Positions 1-7,093 of a stretch of 64,000 nucleotides of DNA are shown here, one piece after another (positions within the stretch are counted from its first letter, which is position 1; the number at the start of each line of letters is the position of its first letter). The position numbers and the translations under genes are program-made. The stretch covers positions 27,415 through 91,414 of the forward strand of contig NZ_MUHH01000031.1 in NCBI RefSeq assembly GCF_002217475.1, given 5' to 3'. Under the pieces are notes generated by a model. The model did no database searches. It saw only the letters and a list, made by a program, of their open reading frames with translations, and was not told the DNA's origin. This DNA comes from Flavobacterium tructae (GTDB lineage Bacteria; Bacteroidota; Bacteroidia; Flavobacteriales; Flavobacteriaceae).

Positions 1-124
1 GAGAGATTACATATTGGTAAAACCACCTCGCCGCTCTGCATAACTGTCCCGTAGGGACTATACGAGACTTAGCACAAAGCGTTTTTCGTAGCTTTTCTGG
101 TTTCAGTACAGCACTTTGATTCTT
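1..124. other. Left edge, no gene recognised
   Basis: No coding frame is supported here. A small perfect palindrome, GTCCCGTAGGGAC, lies at 46-58. It could be a hairpin or the remains of an intergenic repeat. The stretch lies downstream of the minus-strand epimerase gene, so it may carry that operon's 3' end. Confidence 0.4.
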
Positions 125-1033
125 TTAGGATAAGAGGTTCTGAAAAGCCGGATCAATATTTTCAAACTTAAACGCAAAACCTTTTTCTAATAGTCGTTTC
201 GGAATCACATTTCTGCTTTTTAAAACCAGTTCTGTTTCTGTCCGAATGATAAAAGATCCGATTTTCAGAAAGAATTGATTGAGTGGGATTCCAAAAGGTA
301 TACCAACTGCTTTTCGAAGTTTTTGCATAAAGTCACTATTTGAAATAGGGTTTGGCGAAACGATATTTACTTTTCCTGCCATCTCTTTTTTTATTATAAA
401 CTCGATTGCACGTGCAAAATCATCTTCGTGAATCCAGCTGACCCATTGATTTCCTTTTCCTTGTTTTCCTCCAAAACCTATTTTAGCCAAAGTCTTTAAC
501 GGAAGGAGAGCACCGCCGTTTTTTCCCAAAACGATTGATGTTCGTAATGCCGTTTTCAGGGTATTTGGAGTTTCTGTTTTAAAAAAAGCTTTTTCCCACG
601 AGAGAGCCACATTTATAGAGAAGTCATTTCCGATTTCCCCCTCGACTTCGTCCATTTGTTTGTCTAAAGAAAAACGGTAAATGGTGGAAGTTGACGAATT
701 GAGCCAATGTTTTGGTGGGTTTTTACAATTCAAAACGGCTTTGTTTAAAATTTTTGTGCTTTCAAGACGAGACAATAAAATTGCTTTTTTATTTTTTGAA
801 GTATAGCGACAATCAACAGATTTACCTGCCAGATTAATTAATACCGTGGCATTTTCCAGTTCACTTTCCCAGCCTGAAAAAGTTTTGGCATTCCAGTTTA
901 CATATTTTATTCCATCGATGATTTGTGACTTCCCTCGAGTCAGAATAACAATTTCTTCAAATTTGTTTTTGAAATGATGTATTAAAACCTGTCCCAGAAA
1001 TCCTGTTCCGGCTGCGATGATGAGTTTGCTCAT
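125..1033 (-). CDS. TIGR01777-family NAD(P)-dependent epimerase-like protein
   Basis: This is an extended short-chain dehydrogenase/reductase-like protein of about 302 residues. The N-terminus carries a Rossmann-type glycine motif (IAAGTGFLGQVLI). Further on are the family's LINLAGKSVDCRY segment, the STIYR segment in place of the usual catalytic tyrosine region, RTSIVLGKNGGAL, WVSWIHEDD and a C-terminal LLEKGFAFKF. This order is typical of the TIGR01777 (SDR39U1/YfcH-like) family, whose substrate is not established. The start is set at the ATG at 1033, because the glycine motif begins a few residues after it; an upstream in-frame ATG at 1078 would add 15 unconserved residues. It is the last gene of the regulator/DCC/epimerase group and lies 65 nt after the DCC gene. 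Confidence 0.88.
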   Translation of the reverse strand: MSKLIIAAGTGFLGQVLIHHFKNKFEEIVILTRGKSQIIDGIKYVNWNAKTFSGWESELENATVLINLAGKSVDCRYTSKNKKAILLSRLESTKILNKAVLNCKNPPKHWLNSSTSTIYRFSLDKQMDEVEGEIGNDFSINVALSWEKAFFKTETPNTLKTALRTSIVLGKNGGALLPLKTLAKIGFGGKQGKGNQWVSWIHEDDFARAIEFIIKKEMAGKVNIVSPNPISNSDFMQKLRKAVGIPFGIPLNQFFLKIGSFIIRTETELVLKSRNVIPKRLLEKGFAFKFENIDPAFQNLLS

Positions 1034-1098
1034 TATTGTTTTTTTTGGCACGAATTGCCCGAATGGTAATCCGTGCAATCTGTGACGATTTTTTTAAA

Positions 1099-1917
1099 TC
1101 AGTTTAAAATGAAGAATAAAGCAATAATTCGATAGAGAATCCAGGTGTAAGATAAGTAAATTGGAAGTTTCAAAATTTTGATTCTTCTGAAATGTTCCAA
1201 ATATAGGATCAAAACGGTGACTCCGAACCAGCCTAAAACGATAGTTTCAGTAAGTGGTATAAATTTGCTTAGAAGCAGGACAGGACTTAAAATTAAGGAA
1301 CCCATTAATGAAACGGTCATTAGATTTCCGGCATAATTCATAATGGTTTGTCTGTCAAATTGGAATAAAAACAAACTTTGGAAAACAATTTGGCCCAATG
1401 TAATAATGATTTCTCTTGAAATACTGGTTTTCGGTAAACCCGGAATCAGATTAGCATAACCAAAAAGGATAGAGCTTGTTATCGTTAAGGCAAATCCGAT
1501 AAACAGAAATCGATATTTATAATTAAAATCCGGAGTACATTGTAATTTGTTCTCTTCGACTGCATTTCCAGGGATAATTACTTTTCGATTGTAGGAAACA
1601 AAAGAATACATTTTTTTGAGGATAAAGTGAATCGGTTTTAGAGTTGAAATTTTTTCAATAAGCGGAAATGAAAAACCGACAACTTTAATTAAACTGTCAA
1701 TTCCATAAGTTACGGTTTTTGTTTTGTTATCAATCAAAGCGATTTCGTTTGGAGCGCGTTTTAAATCAACAAAATTTTGTTCTTCCTCAGATAGCTGACA
1801 GTATGATTTTCTTCCGTTTTGATCTAACATGCCACTTTTTACAAAGCCAGTGGTATACAAACTGCATAGCGGACAATCTTCATCGTAAAGTAGGGTTTGG
1901 TTTTCCAGCGTTTTCAT
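1099..1917 (-). CDS. DCC-family (DUF393) thiol-oxidoreductase-like protein fused to a membrane domain
   Basis: The N-terminal ~120 residues match the DCC/DUF393 family. LLYDEDCPLCSLYTTGFV carries the defining DxxCPLC motif, and YCQLS and IDSLIKVVGF follow as in thioredoxin-like members. From about residue 130 on there are four or five hydrophobic segments (for example around FLFIGFALTITSSILFGYA and LGWFGVTVLILYL), so the protein is predicted to be an inner-membrane protein with the CPLC motif facing one side. The redox role is inferred from the cysteine pair; no substrate is known. The gene starts 17 nt downstream of a 26-bp palindrome that is repeated before the neighbouring regulator gene, so it is probably controlled by that regulator. 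Confidence 0.82.
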   Translation of the reverse strand: MKTLENQTLLYDEDCPLCSLYTTGFVKSGMLDQNGRKSYCQLSEEEQNFVDLKRAPNEIALIDNKTKTVTYGIDSLIKVVGFSFPLIEKISTLKPIHFILKKMYSFVSYNRKVIIPGNAVEENKLQCTPDFNYKYRFLFIGFALTITSSILFGYANLIPGLPKTSISREIIITLGQIVFQSLFLFQFDRQTIMNYAGNLMTVSLMGSLILSPVLLLSKFIPLTETIVLGWFGVTVLILYLEHFRRIKILKLPIYLSYTWILYRIIALFFILN

Positions 1918-1933
1918 AGTTATCGTTTGTTTT

Positions 1934-1959
1934 AAACTTTCAGAAAAAAATGAAAGTTT
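1934..1959. promoter_or_regulatory. Palindromic operator upstream of the DCC gene
   Basis: AAACTTTCA (1934-1942), an 8-nt A-rich spacer and TGAAAGTTT (1951-1959) form a perfect 9-bp inverted repeat. The same arms with the same spacer length occur at 2502-2527 before the GbsR/MarR-type gene. Such a dyad is the expected form of a binding site for a dimeric winged-helix regulator. That the neighbour binds it is inferred. Confidence 0.72.
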
Positions 1960-1972
1960 TGATTAAATTTTT

Positions 1973-2476
1973 TTATTTCATGATTTTAAGGACAAGACGT
2001 CCCAACCAGTTTTCATTAAATTCGGTCATTTTATCCATCATATTATCTGCTTTTAATACAAAATCATACAATTTAGAAGTTTGATCTACAAAGTGTTTTT
2101 CTTCAGCAGTATCATTTGCTCCAATTGTAGAAACTTCTTTCAATATTTTAAGAGCAGGTTTAATTTCTCTTTTACTTCTTTCTCTGGCAATTTTTACGGC
2201 CAGTTCGTCTAGATCCTTTTCAGCAGTAAAAAATTCCCTTCTTTCTCCGGCTTTGAATTCTTTGTAGACAATTCCCCAATCCATTAAAGCTCTTAGGTTC
2301 ATGCTGGCGTTTCCGCGTGAAATTTGTAATTCCTCCATGATATCCTCCATAGAAACAGCTTCGTTCGAAACCATTAACAGCGCATGAATCTGTGCCATGG
2401 TTTTATTAATACCCCACTGAGAACCTAATGCTCCCCAGGTTTGTACGAACTTATTTTTTGCTTCTTTGAATTCCAT
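1973..2476 (-). CDS. GbsR/MarR-type winged-helix transcriptional regulator
   Basis: This is a 167-residue DNA-binding protein. The segment NKTMAQIHALLMVS..AVSMEDIMEELQISRGNASMNLRALMDWGIVYKEFKAGERREFF is a winged helix-turn-helix of the GbsR type (recognition helix about residues 50-62, wing near GERREFF). A helical C-terminal part probably mediates dimerisation. The frame is open upstream, but the chosen ATG at 2476 matches the family's N-terminus (MEFKEAKNKFVQTWG) and lies just after a good -7 box. The longer form would place the operator inside the coding sequence. The gene is followed at 55 nt by the DCC gene. Because the same palindrome precedes both genes, it is likely an autoregulator of this small cluster. 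The ligand is unknown. Confidence 0.88.
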   Translation of the reverse strand: MEFKEAKNKFVQTWGALGSQWGINKTMAQIHALLMVSNEAVSMEDIMEELQISRGNASMNLRALMDWGIVYKEFKAGERREFFTAEKDLDELAVKIARERSKREIKPALKILKEVSTIGANDTAEEKHFVDQTSKLYDFVLKADNMMDKMTEFNENWLGRLVLKIMK

Positions 2477-2480
2477 GAAA

Positions 2481-2527
2481 CAAATGTAAGTAAAAGTTTT
2501 TAAACTTTCAAAAATAAATGAAAGTTT
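2481..2527 (-). promoter_or_regulatory. Promoter and overlapping operator of the GbsR-type gene
   Basis: On the minus strand there is a Bacteroidetes -7 box TACATTTG (2488 to 2481) and a -33 TTTTG (2513 to 2509) with 20 nt between TTG and the box. The palindrome AAACTTTCA-N8-TGAAAGTTT (2502-2527) covers the -33 element, an arrangement suited to repression. Only 4 nt separate the -7 box from the ATG, so the transcript is probably leaderless or nearly so. Confidence 0.7.
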
Positions 2528-2699
2528 GTTTGATGAGGTTTTTCTAAGAATTATCTTATGTCTTGTTTTTTGTGTCTTATGACAGATAATTCTCATTTTA
2601 TAACATTTTTTCGATTCGATCTTCATATCTAAAATAGCTTTGATATAGAAATTTAATGAAAGAAAATTATCTGAGTAACTATTTAATTATTAAATAGTT

Positions 2700-2792
2700 G
2701 TGATTAAAAAAAGTGGAGCAGAACCCACTTTAAAAAACGGACTGTTTCGCACAGTTAAAAGCGAAGGCGGATCTGAAAAGCCTCATGAGTAG
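2700..2792 (+). repeat. Recurrent leader element, copy 1
   Basis: The element contains AGTGGAGCAGAACCCACT, which can fold as AGTGG/CCACT, then TTTAAAAAACG, an insert, and GGCGGATCTGAAAAGCCT followed by CATGAGTAG. Related copies precede the genes at 3807, 12660 and 17230, with a degenerate one before 16777. The stop-like TAG ends 16 nt before the ATG at 2809. The copy can also be read as a GTG-started peptide of 30 residues, with SGAEPTLKN in the middle and SEKPHE at the end. Whether it acts as RNA, as a short peptide gene or is only a relic is open. Confidence 0.65.
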
Positions 2793-2808
2793 GACAAAAA
2801 CTATTATT

Positions 2809-3468
2809 ATGCAAGCAATACCTCAAAAAGTAAAAAATGTAAATGTGTATCCTTATGTAGAATGGCATGGAGGAGGAGTTGGACCAGTTATTCTTCCTGT
2901 TGTTGAAAAAGCTACCGGTACCTTTGCAGTTGGGACACTTATTAAATCAGTGTTTTATAATCTTGATTTGAACACACTGTCCGAAAAACAAAAATTAGGT
3001 GTACACCAAAGATATATAGCAACTGGAGAATATGAAGACGGTACTCCTTTTACTACTCCGTGGATGTATTGTACAAATGCGGGTACACAGCCTGAGTTTG
3101 GAAGAACTATTACGCTTGGTAAACCAGAATCTGAAACAATTAATGCCGAAACTTTGCCTCCGTATATCACACTGGGAGAACTTACTGATATTACAGTTTC
3201 TCAGTTATTTCCGGCACCGGCAATAGGACAGAGAGTATTAATTGAAAATGGAACCGGAAATGTTATCGCTACCAGAACAGGAACACCTCATGAAATGGGA
3301 AGCGAAGTAAATACCGGAAATCGTTTAGGCAAATTAACGGCTGGAGCGAAGAATATTATTATCACCGGAAAAAATAATGAAGGCAGAACAGTGACTTTAG
3401 GTAATTTGACTTGCTTGAGTCCAAATGAACCAGCACTTTTCCTGCATCAGTTTGGTTATAGTAATTAA
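2809..3468 (+). CDS. Uncharacterised signal-less protein, related in part to the 236-aa protein at 17230
   Basis: I do not recognise a named family. The product is 219 residues, with no signal peptide or membrane segment, and is rich in Thr, Gly and beta-forming residues. The segment VLIENGTGNVIATRTGTP resembles ITIEKGSGNIEATSDGYP in the protein at 17230, so the two probably share a beta-rich fold. The start is set at the ATG at 2809 rather than the in-frame ATG at 2785, because the latter lies inside the leader element (CATGAGTAG) and the other leader-preceded genes begin 21-24 nt after it. The gene is followed by the first of two DUF1843 peptide genes. Function unknown. Confidence 0.75.
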   Translation: MQAIPQKVKNVNVYPYVEWHGGGVGPVILPVVEKATGTFAVGTLIKSVFYNLDLNTLSEKQKLGVHQRYIATGEYEDGTPFTTPWMYCTNAGTQPEFGRTITLGKPESETINAETLPPYITLGELTDITVSQLFPAPAIGQRVLIENGTGNVIATRTGTPHEMGSEVNTGNRLGKLTAGAKNIIITGKNNEGRTVTLGNLTCLSPNEPALFLHQFGYSN

Positions 3469-3556
3469 GGAATCAGAAAGTTTCTTCGGTAGAAATTTCT
3501 TCCTGAAAAAGGATAAATCCTCAAACAAAACAAATAATAACTAAAAAACAACAACT

Positions 3557-3733
3557 ATGGGAATAATCATGCCTTATGGTGTCGCAGTTAGAGAAGCTCT
3601 TGCCTCTAATGACCTGGCTAAGATGGAAGCTGTTGCCAAGCAAGCAAAGCAAACAATAAGAGATCATGGAGATCTGACTGTAGCTTTATTAGACTTATTG
3701 GACGCAATAGATTCTCTAAAGAACAAGAAGTAA
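3557..3733 (+). CDS. DUF1843 (GDL-motif) small protein, first copy
   Basis: This is a 58-residue protein. After a short N-terminus it reads MPYGVAVREALASNDLAKMEAVAKQA, then a helical stretch with HGDL, and ends DSLKNKK. The pattern YGVA-REA-AS-DL-KM is that of the DUF1843 family, whose members I recall being linked to radical SAM/SPASM maturases as GDL-motif peptides. A core peptide with obvious modifiable residues (Cys, Ser/Thr runs) is not visible: the protein is almost wholly helical and lysine-rich at the end. A precursor or a carrier/chaperone role are both possible. It is about 47% identical by eye to the second copy at 3807, and the pair lies just upstream of the maturase operon. Confidence 0.85.
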   Translation: MGIIMPYGVAVREALASNDLAKMEAVAKQAKQTIRDHGDLTVALLDLLDAIDSLKNKK

Positions 3734-3744
3734 GCTGACTTGTA

Positions 3745-3783
3745 CAGAAAAACAAGGGGGTATCTGAAAAACCTAAAGAGTAG
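3745..3783 (+). repeat. Recurrent leader element, partial copy D
   Basis: Only the 3' half of the element is preserved: AAGGGGGTATCTGAAAAACC then TAAAGAGTAG. In the frame used by the other copies it reads GVSEKPKE followed by TAG, close to the SEKPHE-stop ending of copies 1 and B. It ends 23 nt before the start of the second DUF1843 gene. Compared with copy B, AAA replaces AAG for the lysine, a synonymous change. Confidence 0.55.
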
Positions 3784-3806
3784 GAGTAATCAAAAGATAA
3801 AATATT

Positions 3807-3980
3807 ATGGCAACAGTACTTTACGGAGTAGGAATCAGGGAGGCGATTGCCTCAAATGATTTAGAAAAAATGGTTGCGGTAGCTGAACAAGCTAAGAAAA
3901 CCATAAGAGAACAAAAAGATTTGCATGTAGCATTAGTAGAATTGCTTGATGCAATTGATGCCTTGAAAAAGAAAAGGTAA
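3807..3980 (+). CDS. DUF1843 (GDL-motif) small protein, second copy
   Basis: This 57-residue protein is a paralogue of the gene at 3557. It begins MATVLYGVGIREAIASNDLEKM, continues with a charged helix (VAVAEQAKKTIREQKDLHVALVELL) and ends DALKKKR. The conserved YGV-IREA-AS-DL-KM motif identifies DUF1843. In both copies the motif has Asn where the family name implies Gly (SNDL), and only the first copy keeps a separate HGDL. The gene is preceded by a partial leader element and followed directly by a strong terminator. This suggests the two peptides are made at higher levels than the enzyme operon 180 nt downstream, which would fit a substrate or carrier role. Confidence 0.85.
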   Translation: MATVLYGVGIREAIASNDLEKMVAVAEQAKKTIREQKDLHVALVELLDAIDALKKKR

Positions 3981-3985
3981 TCTAA

Positions 3986-4026
3986 AAAAGACGGTTTATC
4001 AAGTTTTACTTTTTAAACCGTCTTTT
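3986..4026 (+). terminator. Rho-independent terminator after the peptide genes
   Basis: AAAAGACGGTTTA (3986-3998) pairs perfectly with TAAACCGTCTTTT (4014-4026), leaving a 15-nt loop. It begins 6 nt after the stop codon of the second DUF1843 gene and separates the peptide genes from the enzyme operon. Confidence 0.85.
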
Positions 4027-4053
4027 AAATAATTGTCAAACCACAAACAAAAC

Positions 4054-4119
4054 TAATACCGATTGTATATTCAATATAGTCCAATTGCATGGTACTATTT
4101 TCATATTACATCGGTATTA
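4054..4119 (+). promoter_or_regulatory. Spaced inverted repeat upstream of the maturase operon
   Basis: TAATACCGAT (4054-4063) and ATCGGTATTA (4110-4119) form a perfect 10-bp inverted repeat with 46 nt between the arms, ending 44 nt before the radical SAM start codon. No -7 box matching TAnnTTTG lies between it and the ATG. It may be a pair of operator half-sites or the stem of a long leader hairpin. Confidence 0.5.
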
Positions 4120-4163
4120 TATCAGAAAGCATTGAACTAAAATATAAGTAAAATTGATATAAG

Positions 4164-5594
4164 ATGGATACTATTAAGACTTCAACAAGATACAGAGTAA
4201 GGGATGATTATGCAACGGCTACTCCAGTGCATGTCGTATGGGAAATTACGCTGGCTTGCAATTTGAAATGCTCACATTGCGGATCGAGAGCCGGAAAAGT
4301 AAGACCGGGTGAATTAACTACAGAACAATGTTTTGGGGTTATTGATAGTCTTAAACGTCTTGGTACCAGAGAAATTTCGATTATTGGGGGGGAAGCTTTT
4401 TTAAGAAAAGACTGGATTGAGATTATCGAAAGAATACATCAAAGCGGGATCGAATGCTCTATGCAGTCCGGTGCCTATAATTTAAACGAAGAAAGAATCA
4501 TTGCTGCAAAAAAAGCGGGAATAAATAATATAGGTGTTTCTATCGATGGAATGCCGGATACTCACAATAAAATAAGAGGAAGAAGAGATTCTTTTGAACA
4601 TGCCGTTAATTGTCTGGGATTACTTAAAAAGCACAATATAACTTCTAGCGTAAATACAGTAATTACAAAAAGAAGTAAAAATGAGATGAATGAGCTTTTG
4701 GATGTTTTGATTGAAAATAATGTAAAAAACTGGCAGATACAACTTGCCGTTGCTATGGGGAATGCCGTAGACAATGCGGATGAACTGATCGTTCAGCCTT
4801 ATGAATTAATTGATTTTTACGATGAGCTTATTGTGATCTACAGAAAAGCCTTAGCTCATAATATCCTAATACAGGCGGGGAATAACATTGGTTATTTTGG
4901 ACCGTATGAACACATTTGGAGACAGGGCAATGAGAAATATTATACCGGATGTTCGGCAGGGCATACCGGAATAGGGATTGAAGCAGATGGTAAAATTAAA
5001 GGCTGTCCTTCCTTACCAACGAGTGCCTATACAGGAGGAAATGTAAAAGATATGGCACTGGAGGATATTTGGAAATACAGTGAAGAGATGGTTTTTTCCA
5101 GATATAGAAATAAAGAAGAATTATGGGGCGGTTGTAAAGGCTGTTATTATGAATCTTCTTGTCTGGCGGGCTGTACCTGGACAAGTCATGTATTGTTCGG
5201 TAAGAGAGGGAATAATCCTTTTTGCCATCATCGTGCTTTAGAATTAAAAAAGAAAGGTCTTAAGGAACGAGTAAGAAAAATACAGGAAGCACCAGGCGAC
5301 TCTTTCGATATGGGACTTTTTGAAATTATCGTCGAAGATGAAAACGGAGTAATAGTAGAAATACAATCACCTCATACTGAAACTCCTGTTCCTGTTGTTG
5401 ATGTGACAGCAAGAGTTCCAAGAATACCTAAAGCCTTAAAGTTATGTAATGGCTGCGATAATTATGTCTATGAAGAAGAAGAGGTTTGCAGTTTTTGTAA
5501 CAGCAACGTGAAAGAGGTAAATGATGAATATGCCGCTAAAATGGAGAAAGCAAAACGCTCACTGGAAAAACTAGAATTCTTAATGATGAAATAG
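4164..5594 (+). CDS. Radical SAM/SPASM peptide maturase (GDL-motif-associated type)
   Basis: This is a 476-residue iron-sulfur enzyme. The radical SAM cluster motif is C32-x3-C36-x2-C39 (ACNLKCSHC), followed by GGEAFLR at about 75-81 and the VSIDG segment. A SPASM domain follows, with GCSAGHTGIGIEADGKIKGC, then GGCKGCYYESSCLAGC and a terminal Cys-His (PFCHH), so it can hold auxiliary 4Fe-4S clusters. The last ~50 residues add a zinc-ribbon-like pair C428-x2-C431 and C442-x2-C445 and a charged helix, which is not part of the basic SPASM layout. RiPP maturases of this class modify a ribosomal peptide, and the two DUF1843 peptides just upstream are the obvious candidates. It heads a tight operon; the next gene starts 1 nt after its stop. 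Confidence 0.85.
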   Translation: MDTIKTSTRYRVRDDYATATPVHVVWEITLACNLKCSHCGSRAGKVRPGELTTEQCFGVIDSLKRLGTREISIIGGEAFLRKDWIEIIERIHQSGIECSMQSGAYNLNEERIIAAKKAGINNIGVSIDGMPDTHNKIRGRRDSFEHAVNCLGLLKKHNITSSVNTVITKRSKNEMNELLDVLIENNVKNWQIQLAVAMGNAVDNADELIVQPYELIDFYDELIVIYRKALAHNILIQAGNNIGYFGPYEHIWRQGNEKYYTGCSAGHTGIGIEADGKIKGCPSLPTSAYTGGNVKDMALEDIWKYSEEMVFSRYRNKEELWGGCKGCYYESSCLAGCTWTSHVLFGKRGNNPFCHHRALELKKKGLKERVRKIQEAPGDSFDMGLFEIIVEDENGVIVEIQSPHTETPVPVVDVTARVPRIPKALKLCNGCDNYVYEEEEVCSFCNSNVKEVNDEYAAKMEKAKRSLEKLEFLMMK

Positions 5595-5595
5595 T

Positions 5596-6174
5596 ATGGA
5601 GCAATTAAGAAGTATTCAATCAGAAATTGATCAGTATTTGCATCATATTGAAGAAGGTTTAAGTCTGTCGGAAATTACAATTAAGTACGGACTCAACTCT
5701 TATCGATACGGATCTTCCAGTTTCTTAGAGGCTCTTTTTGACCCGGTTCCAATGACACCACAAACGGTATTTTATGATTTGGGTTCCGGTTATGGAAATA
5801 TCATTTTATATGGTGCCGTAAAACATCCGGATGTTCAGTTTAAAGGAATCGAAATTCTTGAAGAGCGAAATAAAGTTTGTGTTGCTTTAATAGAAAAAGA
5901 AGGACTTGCGAATGCCAGGGCAATTTCGGGAGATATTTTAAAAGCAGATATCTCAGATGGAAATGTTTTTTATCTGTACAATCCTCTTTACGATTTTCAA
6001 TATGCTGAATTATTAGAGAAACTCTATCACATCTCTCTCCGTAAAAACATTATTGTAATTGCCGAGTCCAGCTGCATCTTTTTCGATGAAGCCGATTGGT
6101 TAGAGCAATATCACTTTAAAGATATTGATGTGCTTCGGAAAATTAAATATTACCGCTCTAAATCTGTTCATTAA
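5596..6174 (+). CDS. Class I SAM-dependent methyltransferase
   Basis: This 192-residue protein has a Rossmann-type methyltransferase motif I, FYDLGSGYGNIIL (about residues 58-70). The acidic post-I strand follows in FKGIEILEERNKV, then a motif around SGDILKAD, and YLYNPLYDFQYAEL, which resembles a motif IV N-P-x-Y. The DLGSG-N and GIE-LEER pattern recalls DOT1-like protein methyltransferases, but the resemblance is only local. It begins 1 nt after the radical SAM stop codon, so it is probably translationally coupled and acts on the same product. The substrate is unknown; a peptide or a later intermediate are both possible. Confidence 0.8.
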   Translation: MEQLRSIQSEIDQYLHHIEEGLSLSEITIKYGLNSYRYGSSSFLEALFDPVPMTPQTVFYDLGSGYGNIILYGAVKHPDVQFKGIEILEERNKVCVALIEKEGLANARAISGDILKADISDGNVFYLYNPLYDFQYAELLEKLYHISLRKNIIVIAESSCIFFDEADWLEQYHFKDIDVLRKIKYYRSKSVH

Positions 6175-6232
6175 AAACCACCAACAAACAATAGAAATCA
6201 AAATCATTAATTAACCTAAAATCAAAACAGTT

Positions 6233-7045
6233 ATGGCAAGTTTAAGTTCAATTATTCTTCCGGTTCTTGAAGGAATGGAAGAATCACATTTAAAAGATCA
6301 GTTATTAAAATTCCTTCCAAATCAGGAGGAAGCATTTTCAAAAATTGAGAAAAGTTTCAATCAGCTGACTTCTAAAGTTCAGGACAAAGAACGTTTACAG
6401 CGTTTCTTTCACAGCTGGAGCCAAACCAATAACAGTGCAATGACAGTATCCGGAATCAGCAATCGTATGACCATGCTGGTTCATAAAAATCAACCTATTG
6501 CAGATGAAAAAGCACTATTGCAATCGATCACCAGCTTAAACCGTATCGTTGATGAAGATCTGGCAGTGGTAGGCAGAATTTTGCATTCGCAGCTGTTTTA
6601 TACTATGGCCACTACAATCTGTACAGATGATGACTGGCTTTCCCGACGTTACCTGAATCAAAGCGCCTGTGATTTTAAAGCATGGAAAGATCAAAACTCA
6701 TTACGAAATAAAGACATCATGATTGCTTTACTGACGACTTTGATACATGAAATTTATACGCATGGAGAAGTAGAACTGATCTTGCCAAAATTCCAGTCCT
6801 GGTTGATTAATGATTACGGTTACACAGAAGAAGAGTGCGACAAAACATTAGCATGGATCAGTGTTCACTGTGGACCAACAGAGAAAAATCACTTCTTTTT
6901 TGCTGTTAGTTCAATTTTTCACTACGCCAAGGCAATGAATATCGATCTTGAATCGTATGATCTTGAAACAATTGTCAAGGACTATTTAGCAAAAAAATCG
7001 GCCGTGATGGTGGATCTTTTGGAAGTAGAAGAATTGAGTTTTTAA
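6233..7045 (+). CDS. Uncharacterised helical protein, possibly heme-oxygenase-like fold
   Basis: This 270-residue, mostly alpha-helical cytoplasmic protein has no signal peptide. I do not recognise it with certainty. Two histidine-rich segments stand out: HEIYTHGE (about 171-178) and HCGPTEKNHFFF (about 212-223), with LHSQLFYTMATTI before them. The H-x4-E-x2-H spacing resembles the second metal-ligand helix of heme-oxygenase-like or PqqC/TenA-like proteins, some of which are diiron oxidases in natural-product pathways. That assignment is inference from motif spacing only. The gene sits between the methyltransferase and the ATP-grasp-like gene in the same orientation with short gaps (58 and 48 nt), so it probably belongs to the same pathway. 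Confidence 0.6.
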   Translation: MASLSSIILPVLEGMEESHLKDQLLKFLPNQEEAFSKIEKSFNQLTSKVQDKERLQRFFHSWSQTNNSAMTVSGISNRMTMLVHKNQPIADEKALLQSITSLNRIVDEDLAVVGRILHSQLFYTMATTICTDDDWLSRRYLNQSACDFKAWKDQNSLRNKDIMIALLTTLIHEIYTHGEVELILPKFQSWLINDYGYTEEECDKTLAWISVHCGPTEKNHFFFAVSSIFHYAKAMNIDLESYDLETIVKDYLAKKSAVMVDLLEVEELSF

Positions 7046-7093
7046 ATCGGCGTATCTAATAATCTATTACAAAAAAATAAACTTCAATCTTAT

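Noticed and set aside
2712..2792. Known riboswitch or hammerhead ribozyme in the leader element
   Set aside because: The CTGAAAA and CATGAGTAG text hints at ribozyme cores, but the CTGANGA-GAAA arrangement and the conserved cores of known riboswitches are absent.
2785..2808. Upstream ATG for the 219-aa protein
   Set aside because: It lies inside the leader element (CATGAGTAG), and the sister genes start 21-24 nt after that element.
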